Shown: piece after piece, positions 1 through 4,726 of the stretch
Numbering within the stretch: position 1 is the first letter of the stretch
Layout of the letters: every line of letters begins with the position of its first letter
From: Devosia sp.
GTDB taxonomy: Bacteria; Pseudomonadota; Alphaproteobacteria; Rhizobiales; Devosiaceae
NCBI GenBank assembly: GCA_028290225.1
Contig: JAQGKH010000005.1
Coordinates: 1-6,924 of the forward strand
Length of the DNA stretch: 6,924 bases
Direction: 5' to 3'
Notes under the pieces: generated by a model
The model's input: the letters and a program-made list of their open reading frames with translations, nothing else
The model's database searches: none
What the model was told of the DNA's origin: nothing
Translations under genes and position numbers: made by a program

Positions 1-21
1 GGGCTGCCCAAGCCCTACCCT

Positions 22-64
22 GCTCGATCGTGGACTTGGCCGGGGCCAGGTCTTATCTCGCTTC
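22..64. repeat. Repeat D, copy 1
   Basis: This stretch matches 406-449 along its whole length with a few substitutions and a small gap. Both copies share the blocks GCTCGATC, GGACTT, GCCGGGG, AGGTCT and CGCTTC in the same order and orientation. Each copy has a G/C-rich hairpin just beyond its GCTCGATC end. For this copy that hairpin is GGGCT (1-5) with AGCCC (11-15), at the window edge. I do not recognise the family. Confidence 0.65.
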
Positions 65-72
65 CTTTCTCG

Positions 73-85
73 CAAGGGGGAGGGC
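73..85. repeat. Fragment of repeat C (13-mer)
   Basis: CAAGGGGGAGGGC occurs here and again, identical, at 538-550. It resembles the right half of the complete repeat C hairpin at 332-355. In both places it lies 12-16 bases before a copy of repeat A. Confidence 0.5.
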
Positions 86-101
86 GGTGTCTACTGCCGC
101 A

Positions 102-137
102 TCTCAGGATGGGCCCCGGCTCAAGGCCGGGGTGACA
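102..137. repeat. Repeat A, copy 1 (36 bp palindromic repeat)
   Basis: This is one of three 36-base copies, the others being at 563-598 and 4635-4670. All begin TCTCAGGATGGG and end TGACA. The core folds as CCCCGGC (114-120) with GCCGGGG (126-132), closing a TCAAG loop. It resembles dispersed intergenic repeats I recall from alphaproteobacterial genomes. No T-tract follows, so it is not a classical terminator. Confidence 0.8.
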
Positions 138-167
138 ATCGAGGGTGGGGCTGGGTTGGTGCGACCG

Positions 168-215
168 CCCTCGTGGTTCGAGGCTGCGCTGGCGCTGCGC
201 GCCTCACCATGAGGG
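168..215 (-). repeat. Repeat B, inverted copy, long hairpin
   Basis: The 48 bases fold into one long hairpin. CCCTC (168-172) pairs with GAGGG (211-215), TGGT (174-177) with ACCA (206-209), GAGGC (180-184) with GCCTC (201-205), and GCGC (186-189) with GCGC (197-200), leaving a 7-base loop. Read on the minus strand it aligns with the copy at 257-297: CCCTCA, then a 4-bp arm, GAGG, an inner arm, CCTCGA. Bulges fall at the same places in both copies. It resembles a dispersed repeat seen in many alphaproteobacteria. Confidence 0.75.
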
Positions 216-256
216 CTTCGGGGCGGCGGTGATTGGCCGGGCGAGGTTTGGAGGAG

Positions 257-297
257 CCCTCATCCTGAGGTGCTGCGCAGCAGCCTCGAAGGACGGG
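257..297 (+). repeat. Repeat B, direct copy, hairpin
   Basis: This copy reads CCCTCATCCTGAGG, then a 12-base perfect palindrome TGCTGCGCAGCA (271-282), then CCTCGAAGGA. TCCT (263-266) pairs with AGGA (290-293), GAGG (267-270) with CCTC (284-287), and TGCT (271-274) with AGCA (279-282). The unpaired bases are G283 and GA at 288-289. It is the same family as 168-215, in opposite orientation, with the arms changed but still paired. Confidence 0.75.
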
Positions 298-331
298 GGC
301 GGGGAATCGATGCTGGGAGCCACCGGACGGC

Positions 332-355
332 ACCTCCCCCCTTGATGGGGGAGGT
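332..355. repeat. Repeat C, complete hairpin
   Basis: ACCTCCCCC (332-340) pairs perfectly over 9 bp with GGGGGAGGT (347-355) across a 6-base loop, CTTGAT. Right-half fragments occur at 73-85 and 538-550. No T-run follows on either strand, so I do not call it an intrinsic terminator. Hairpins of this C-rich/G-rich type are common in GC-rich alphaproteobacterial intergenic DNA. Confidence 0.65.
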
Positions 356-382
356 TGGGAGGGGGTGTGGGGCGCCCCGAGA

Positions 383-402
383 TGGGGGCTCTCGAACCCC
401 CA
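383..402. repeat. Hairpin next to repeat D copy 2
   Basis: TGGGGG (383-388) pairs with CCCCCA (397-402) around an 8-base loop, CTCTCGAA. On the minus strand the loop reads TTCGAGAG, which superficially recalls a tRNA T-arm, but no acceptor, D or anticodon arms fit around it. It sits beside the GCTCGATC end of repeat D, as the hairpin at 1-15 does for copy 1, and may be part of that element. Confidence 0.45.
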
Positions 403-405
403 GCG

Positions 406-449
406 GCTCGATCACGGACTTTGCCGGGGGCTAAGGTCTGTCCCGCTTC
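406..449. repeat. Repeat D, copy 2
   Basis: This is the second copy of the element at 22-64, in direct orientation and 384 bp away. The shared blocks are GCTCGATC, GGACTT, GCCGGGG, AGGTCT and CGCTTC. Differences are scattered, so this is not a recent duplication. Confidence 0.65.
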
Positions 450-486
450 AGCCATTCGGGCCTAGCGCCCATGGCCTCCTTTGCTC

Positions 487-510
487 CAAACGCTCCACTG
501 GAGGCGTTTG
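487..510. repeat. Bulged hairpin
   Basis: CAAACGC (487-493) pairs with GCGTTTG (504-510), and TCC (494-496) with GGA (500-502). G503 is bulged and the loop is ACT, giving 10 bp in all. No T-tract follows on either strand. There is no second copy in this window. It lies inside the stretch that separates repeat D copy 2 from repeat A copy 2. Confidence 0.5.
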
Positions 511-537
511 ACCCTGCGGGCCCCCTGCGTCGCCCCA

Positions 538-550
538 CAAGGGGGAGGGC
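538..550. repeat. Fragment of repeat C (13-mer)
   Basis: This is identical to the 13-mer at 73-85 (CAAGGGGGAGGGC) and is likewise followed within 12 bases by repeat A. A short CCCC just upstream (533-536) may be the remains of the left arm. Confidence 0.5.
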
Positions 551-562
551 TGGTGCGTGTCC

Positions 563-598
563 TCTCAGGATGGGCTTCGGCTCAAGGCCGGGGTGACA
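563..598. repeat. Repeat A, copy 2
   Basis: This 36-base copy differs from copy 1 at two adjacent bases: CTTCGGC replaces CCCCGGC in the left arm (575-581), while the right arm GCCGGGG (587-593) is unchanged. As RNA read from the plus strand, the two changed positions would still pair as G-U. Read from the minus strand they would be A-C mismatches. Confidence 0.8.
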
Positions 599-684
599 GC
601 GGGTGGGGCGAGATGGGCGCAGGCGCTCGCGGGTGCGGGGCTGGTGCGGCGCACCGTACGTAACCTCCGCGCCAGGCCGCAGCG

Positions 685-1491
685 TCAGCCCATGAGGGTG
701 GGGTTGGCGAAGGCCTGGGTATCCATCACAAAGCCCCAGCAGTTCTTGGCGTTGTAGACCACGGCTTGCCGGCAATAATCGGGGCTCGAGGTGGCACAGG
801 CATCTTCGAGCAGCACCGCGTTGTAGTCGCGGAAACAGGCATCTTCCATCGTGGTGGTGACGCATTGGTCGATATTGACGCCGGCCAGGTAAAGCGTCGT
901 GATGCCCTGGGTGCGCAGCACCTGATCGAGATGGGTGCCATAAAAGCCGCTCATGCGCACCTTTTCGATATGCACGTCCTCCTCGCGCATCAGGGGCTTG
1001 AGTTCATCCACGATCTCGGCGCCCCAGGCGCCGCTCGTCAGCACCGGCCCGCGCGCAAGATCCTCGCCGATGCCGCGCTGGTCCGGCTCGTGCTTGAAGG
1101 CATAAAGCGTGGGGGCGCCCAGATTGCGCAGGTCCGGCCGGTTGTGCCAATACACCCAGATCACCCACATGCCATGCCGGCGCGCCGCTTCCAGCGCCCG
1201 CTGCACACCTGGGATGGCGGTGCGGCAGCGCGTATGGTCCTGCCCGGACTGGTCCGTCCAGCCGCCGGGGGCACAGAAATCATTTTGCATGTCGATGACG
1301 ACCAGGGCGCCGCGCGTCAGATCATCCACAAAGGGCTTCAGTTCGGCGTCGAACCGGGCGAGCTTGCCGGAACTGGAGTGCGGGCATAGATGCACGAAAT
1401 CCTCGTGCAATTGCCAGCGGGCGGCTCCCGATGCGAGTTGCACGCCGCCATCCTCGGTCCGCTGGTAGATCGTTCGGTGGGGTGAAGTCAT
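685..1491 (-). CDS. Isochorismatase-family cysteine hydrolase
   Basis: This 268-residue cytoplasmic enzyme belongs to the isochorismatase-like alpha/beta hydrolase superfamily. The core starts near residue 62 (ALVVIDMQNDF). The family triad is visible as Asp67 in VVIDMQNDF, Lys177 in HIEKVRMSGF and nucleophile Cys210 in LAGVNIDQCVTTT. The layout after residue 150 (TSGAWGAEIVDEL, KVRMSGFYGT, LEDACATSS) recalls ureidoacrylate amidohydrolase RutB and related amidases. The reaction would be hydrolysis of an amide or ureido bond, but the substrate cannot be assigned, and no other rut gene is visible. About 60 residues precede the domain, more than in RutB as I recall it. I chose the ATG at 1491 because GGAGAA lies 4 bases upstream. 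An in-frame ATG at 1539 would add 16 residues but has no such signal. It lies 97-99 bp downstream of lepA on the same strand and may be co-transcribed. Confidence 0.85.
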   Translation of the reverse strand: MTSPHRTIYQRTEDGGVQLASGAARWQLHEDFVHLCPHSSSGKLARFDAELKPFVDDLTRGALVVIDMQNDFCAPGGWTDQSGQDHTRCRTAIPGVQRALEAARRHGMWVIWVYWHNRPDLRNLGAPTLYAFKHEPDQRGIGEDLARGPVLTSGAWGAEIVDELKPLMREEDVHIEKVRMSGFYGTHLDQVLRTQGITTLYLAGVNIDQCVTTTMEDACFRDYNAVLLEDACATSSPDYCRQAVVYNAKNCWGFVMDTQAFANPTLMG

Positions 1492-1590
1492 CTGGTTCTC
1501 CGGGACCGGTGGTGATGGGATGCAGCGTGGCACGCCCAATCAACGGCCCTGGAGGGTGTTTGTTGCCAGGGTGGCGCGGGCGCCTACCGG

Positions 1591-3396
1591 CTAGTCGTCC
1601 CCCATCTTCAGCGCCTTGATGAAGGCCTCTTGTGGGATTTCCACCGAGCCGAACTGGCGCATGCGCTTTTTGCCGGCTTTTTGCTTTTCCAGCAGCTTGC
1701 GCTTGCGCGTGGCGTCGCCGCCATAGCATTTGGCGGTCACGTCCTTGCGCATGGCGCGCACGGTTTCGCGGGCGATGATCTTGCCGCCAATCGCCGCCTG
1801 GATCGGGATCACGAACAGATGCGGCGGGATCAGGTCCTTGAGCTTTTCGCACATGATGCGGCCGCGCGATTCGGCGACCGAGCGGTGCACCAGCATGGAA
1901 AGGGCATCCACCGGCTCGCTGTTGACCAGCACGGAAAGCTTGACCAGATCGCCCTCGCGGTGCTCGCCCAGCTGGTAATCGAAACTGGCATAGCCCTTGG
2001 AGATGGATTTCAGCCGATCATAGAAATCGAACACCACCTCGTTGAGCGGCAGGTCATATTCCACCATGGCGCGATTGCCGACATAGCTCAGGTTGCGCTG
2101 CACGCCGCGCCGGTCCTGGCACAGCTTGAGGATCGAGCCCAGATATTCGTCGGGGGTGAGAATGGTGGCCTTGATCCAGGGCTCGCGGATCTCGGCGATC
2201 TTCATCACATCGGGCAGATCGGCGGGATTGTGGAGCATCTCCACCTCGCCATTGGTCATCTCGATCTCGTAGACCACCGAAGGGGCGGTGGCGATCAGAT
2301 CGAGATTGAACTCGCGGCTGAGGCGCTCCTGGATGATTTCGAGGTGGAGGAGGCCAAGGAAGCCGCAGCGGAAGCCGAAACCCAGCGCCGCCGAGGTTTC
2401 CATTTCGAACGAAAAGCTGGCGTCGTTGAGCCGCAGCTTGCCCATGGCGGCGCGCAGCTCGTCAAAATCCGAGGCATCGACGGGAAACAGCCCGCAGAAC
2501 ACCACCGGCTGCGCGGGGCGGAAGCCGGGCAGGGCCTCGGCGGTGGGCTTGCGATCATCGGTGATGGTATCGCCCACATTGGTGTCGGCCACTTCCTTGA
2601 TCGAAGCGGTGAAAAACCCGAGCTCGCCGGGGCCGAGCTCGCCGATATCGATCATGCGGGGGGTGAAGACGCCGACGCGATCCAGCTCATAGGTGGCATT
2701 GGCGGCCATCATGCGGATGCGCTGGCCCTTGCGCACCGTGCCATCGACGACGCGGATGAGGACGACGACGCCAAGATAGGTGTCGTACCAGCTATCGACG
2801 AGGAGCGCCTTGAGCGGCGCGTCGAGCGTGCCCTTGGGCGGGGGCAGGCGGGTGACGATGGCTTCGAGCACGGTGTCGATGCCCAGCCCCGTCTTGGCCG
2901 AGATTTCCAGCGCCTCGGAGGCGTCGATGCCGATCACGTCCTCGATCTGCTGCTTGACGCGCGGAATATCGGCGGCGGGCAGGTCGACCTTGTTGAGCAC
3001 CGGCACGATCTCGTGGCCGGCATCAAGCGCGTGATAAACATTGGCGAGCGTCTGCGCCTCGACGCCCTGCGAGGCATCGACGACCAGCAGCGAGCCCTCG
3101 ACGGCGGCCATGGAGCGCGACACTTCATAGGCGAAGTCGACATGTCCGGGCGTGTCGATCAGGTTGAGGATATAATCCTCGCCGTCCTGGGCATGGTATT
3201 TGAGGCGCACGGTCTGCGCCTTGATGGTGATGCCGCGCTCGCGCTCGATATCCATCGAATCGAGCACCTGCTCCTTCATCTCGCGCAGTTCCAGCCCGCC
3301 CGTGAGCTGGATCAGCCGGTCGGCCAGGGTGGACTTGCCATGGTCGATATGGGCGACGATGGAGAAATTGCGGATGCGGTTTTGCGGCGTTGTCAT
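1591..3396 (-). CDS. lepA: Elongation factor 4 (LepA), translational GTPase
   Basis: LepA is a ribosome-bound GTPase related to EF-G, associated with back-translocation and with initiation or 30S maturation. The protein has 601 residues, the usual family length, so it looks intact. The GTPase motifs are all present: G1 AHIDHGKST (15-23), G2 RGIT (54-57), G3 DTPGH (81-85), G4 NKVD (135-138) and G5 SAK (166-168). The EF-G-like domains follow, and the C-terminal LepA-specific domain ends in a lysine/arginine-rich segment (CYGGDATRKRKLLEKQKAGKKRMRQFGSV, abbreviated here as the block beginning CYGGDATRKRK) that is highly typical of the family. I chose the ATG at 3396. A TTG two codons upstream (3402) is also open, and neither has a clear Shine-Dalgarno sequence. 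The gene starts 65 bp after the secreted-protein gene on the same strand. lepB, its neighbour in E. coli, is not visible here. Confidence 0.97.
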   Translation of the reverse strand: MTTPQNRIRNFSIVAHIDHGKSTLADRLIQLTGGLELREMKEQVLDSMDIERERGITIKAQTVRLKYHAQDGEDYILNLIDTPGHVDFAYEVSRSMAAVEGSLLVVDASQGVEAQTLANVYHALDAGHEIVPVLNKVDLPAADIPRVKQQIEDVIGIDASEALEISAKTGLGIDTVLEAIVTRLPPPKGTLDAPLKALLVDSWYDTYLGVVVLIRVVDGTVRKGQRIRMMAANATYELDRVGVFTPRMIDIGELGPGELGFFTASIKEVADTNVGDTITDDRKPTAEALPGFRPAQPVVFCGLFPVDASDFDELRAAMGKLRLNDASFSFEMETSAALGFGFRCGFLGLLHLEIIQERLSREFNLDLIATAPSVVYEIEMTNGEVEMLHNPADLPDVMKIAEIREPWIKATILTPDEYLGSILKLCQDRRGVQRNLSYVGNRAMVEYDLPLNEVVFDFYDRLKSISKGYASFDYQLGEHREGDLVKLSVLVNSEPVDALSMLVHRSVAESRGRIMCEKLKDLIPPHLFVIPIQAAIGGKIIARETVRAMRKDVTAKCYGGDATRKRKLLEKQKAGKKRMRQFGSVEIPQEAFIKALKMGDD

Positions 3397-3461
3397 GGGC
3401 AAGCGTCTAGCAGAACCGCACCGGGGCGCAAAGATGGTTTAGCGGCTGTTAAGCCTGCGCC

Positions 3462-3863
3462 TCAAAGCCCGGCATAAATGGCGACAACCGCCTCGGCATT
3501 GGCGCGGTCGGTGCTGCCGGGGGCGCAATCGGGGCTGGTGCGCTCCACATCGGCCTTGACCTTGGCATAGGCCTCGGTGGCGGTGGCCGCATCCATGCCG
3601 AGCCCGGCTTCAAACTTCTTCTGGTCGTTGTTCATGCGCGTGCTGGCTTCGGCCGCCACCTCGACGGCGCAGATCTCGAGCACCGCCCTGGTGGCATAAA
3701 GCCCAGTGAGCAGATTGGCCTGCTTGGGGGTGGCGTTCACGGCAGCGGCGGGATCGATGCTGATCTGGGCGGGGGCGGGCGTCGCGGCGGGCGCGGTTTC
3801 CTGCGCCTGAGCGGCGCCGATCGAAACCACCAGAACGGCAAGGAGAGGAAGGGGACGCAACAT
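3462..3863 (-). CDS. Small secreted protein of unknown function
   Basis: I do not recognise the family. The 133-residue product starts with a typical Sec signal peptide: MLRPLPLLAVLVVSIGAAQA, with a likely signal peptidase I site after AQA at residue 20. A proline/alanine-rich linker (about 22-42) follows. Then comes a mostly helical-looking domain (about 45-133) with two cysteines, Cys65 and Cys113, which could form a disulfide in the periplasm. There is no lipobox and no further membrane segment. The start is well supported: AAAGGAG (3872-3878) lies 8 bases upstream of the ATG. A longer open frame reaching 4568 exists but runs antisense through the neighbouring reductase gene and is rejected. 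It precedes lepA by 65 bp on the same strand and could be the first gene of that transcript. Possible roles such as an envelope or stress protein are guesses. Confidence 0.8.
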   Translation of the reverse strand: MLRPLPLLAVLVVSIGAAQAQETAPAATPAPAQISIDPAAAVNATPKQANLLTGLYATRAVLEICAVEVAAEASTRMNNDQKKFEAGLGMDAATATEAYAKVKADVERTSPDCAPGSTDRANAEAVVAIYAGL

Positions 3864-4049
3864 GGAATAAGCTCCTTTGGGGGCGGCGGGCCGGGCCCGT
3901 CGGGGTTGCCCCCTTGGAACGCCTGAATGGGTTTTTTGTGCGGCGCACGCTCGCCACGCCGCGCCGGACGCGGATACCCCATTGCCCAAACGCAATCCCG
4001 CTCGCATCCTTTCCGCCCCCACCTGGCTCTTGTCCACAAGGAGACTTGA
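3864..4049. promoter_or_regulatory. Divergent intergenic region, probable promoters for both sides
   Basis: Two genes start outward from this 186-bp gap, so it should hold promoters on both strands. I cannot pin either one. On the plus strand TTGCCC (about 3981) and CATCCT 17 bases later are a weak match to a sigma-70-type pair. A T6 run (3932-3937, A6 on the minus strand) may be an AT-rich upstream element. GGGGGC and GCCCCC flank a G/C-rich core just upstream of the minus-strand ribosome binding site and could fold in that leader. All of this is inference. Confidence 0.35.
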
Positions 4050-4607
4050 ATGCGCAAATTGCTGGCCTGGAACGTCATGACGCTGGATGGCTATTTCGAA
4101 GGGACGGAGCCCTGGGATCTGAGCTTTCACGGCTCGATCTGGGGCCCTGAACTGGAAGCCATGTCGCTCGAGCAACTGGCGGGCGACACCAGCCTGGTGT
4201 TCGGCCGCAAGACCTATCAAGGCATGGCGGCCTATTGGCCCGACGCTGCCGACGAGGGCGCCGTCACCGGCCGCATGAACGCCATCCCCAAATTCGTGGT
4301 TTCCAACACCCTGACGCAAGCCGACTGGAACAATACGCGGGTGTTGGGCGGCGACGCCGCCAAGCAGATTGCCGCGCTGAAGCGGGAGGATGGGGGCGAT
4401 CTTTATGTGTTTGGCAGCGCCCAGCTGCTCGAAAGCCTGCTCGCGGCCGGGCTGGTCGATGAATATCGGCTTGGCCTCGCGCCAGTGGTGCTGGGCCGGG
4501 GCACGCCGCTGTTCAAGCCGGCCGAGGGGCCGCAGAACTGGACTTTGCTGGAAGCGCGGCCACTGCAAACCGGCGGTGTGATCTTGCGCTACGGGGTGCA
4601 GGGCTAG
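4050..4607 (+). CDS. Dihydrofolate reductase-family protein (RibD C-terminal domain-like)
   Basis: This 185-residue soluble protein has the fold shared by dihydrofolate reductase and the C-terminal reductase domain of RibD, close to the YyaP/YwjB-type stand-alone proteins. Visible motifs in order are MTLDGYFEG (10-18), the cofactor-site-like LVFGRKTYQGMAAYWP (49-64), KFVVSNTL (81-88), DLYVFGSAQLLESLL (117-131) and LAPVVLGRGTPLF (143-155). Members probably bind NADPH, but their substrate is generally unknown, so I assign neither folate nor riboflavin synthesis. There is no deaminase domain, and no rib or folate gene lies nearby. The start is strongly supported by AAGGAG (4038-4043) six bases before the ATG. 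Length is normal for the family. It is divergent from the secreted-protein gene and convergent with trhO, so it appears to be transcribed alone. Confidence 0.88.
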   Translation: MRKLLAWNVMTLDGYFEGTEPWDLSFHGSIWGPELEAMSLEQLAGDTSLVFGRKTYQGMAAYWPDAADEGAVTGRMNAIPKFVVSNTLTQADWNNTRVLGGDAAKQIAALKREDGGDLYVFGSAQLLESLLAAGLVDEYRLGLAPVVLGRGTPLFKPAEGPQNWTLLEARPLQTGGVILRYGVQG

Positions 4608-4634
4608 GGGCGCAGAGCCGGGCAGGAACCATCA

Positions 4635-4670
4635 TCTCAGGATGGGTCCCGGCTCAAGGCCGGGATGACA
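4635..4670. repeat. Repeat A, copy 3, between convergent genes
   Basis: This 36-base copy differs from copy 1 at two positions, which pair with each other: TCCCGGC (4647-4653) with GCCGGGA (4659-4665), loop TCAAG. It lies between the stop of the reductase gene (4607) and the stop of trhO (4727), where a terminator or 3'-end stabilising hairpin would be useful to both. There is no T-tract on either side. Confidence 0.8.
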
Positions 4671-4726
4671 GCGGCGGGTGGTAGGGGCCTTGGCCACCGA
4701 GCTTTGTTCTGGCAGCGATTCGCAGA

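Larger units (their letters stand above)
1..684. other. Gene-free region packed with palindromic repeats
   Basis: No open frame here looks like a protein. The short frames are made of translated repeat sequence and lack a recognisable domain or convincing ribosome binding site. The region is instead a mosaic of short hairpin-forming repeats: D (22-64), a C fragment (73-85), A (102-137), B inverted (168-215), B (257-297), C (332-355), a hairpin (383-402), D (406-449), a hairpin (487-510), a C fragment (538-550) and A (563-598). It lies downstream of the hydrolase gene that ends at 685. What lies to its left is outside the window. Positions 599-684 hold only a small hairpin (643-655) and no other signal that I can see. 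Confidence 0.8.

Noticed and set aside
383..449. tRNA-like T-arm (TTCGAGAG loop on the minus strand)
   Set aside because: The loop is eight bases instead of seven. No matching acceptor stem, D-arm or anticodon arm can be built from the flanks.
1..600. CRISPR-like array
   Set aside because: Repeats belong to several families, are unevenly spaced and partly inverted, there are no uniform spacers, and no cas gene is visible.
643..655. Possible terminator after the hydrolase gene: GGTGC, loop GGC, GCACC
   Set aside because: Only five pairs and no T-tract; such hairpins arise easily in DNA this GC-rich.
30..663. Several short open frames on both strands in the repeat region
   Set aside because: They are translated repeat sequence with arginine-, proline- and glycine-rich composition, no domains and no supported starts.
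431..865. A 144-codon minus-strand frame overlapping the end of the hydrolase gene
   Set aside because: It is an alternative frame of the hydrolase coding region continuing into the repeats. Codon use and composition fit a shadow.
766..1389. A 207-codon plus-strand frame
   Set aside because: It is antisense to the hydrolase gene, whose catalytic triad and ribosome binding site are clear.
1547..1571. Possible terminator after lepA: CCCTGG (1547-1552) with CCAGGG (1566-1571)
   Set aside because: The stem is six pairs, the loop is 13 bases and no T-tract follows on the minus strand.
1630..3477. A 615-codon open frame on the plus strand covering all of lepA
   Set aside because: It is antisense to a complete, unmistakable lepA. 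The translation is a low-complexity mix of His, Asp, Gly, Ala and Leu, as expected from the complement of a GC-rich gene. It has no domain and no ribosome binding site of note.
3864..4568. N-terminal extension of the secreted-protein frame to 4568 on the minus strand (368 residues)
   Set aside because: The extension is antisense to the reductase gene and would bury the signal peptide internally. The ATG at 3863 has an ideal AAAGGAG in front of it.
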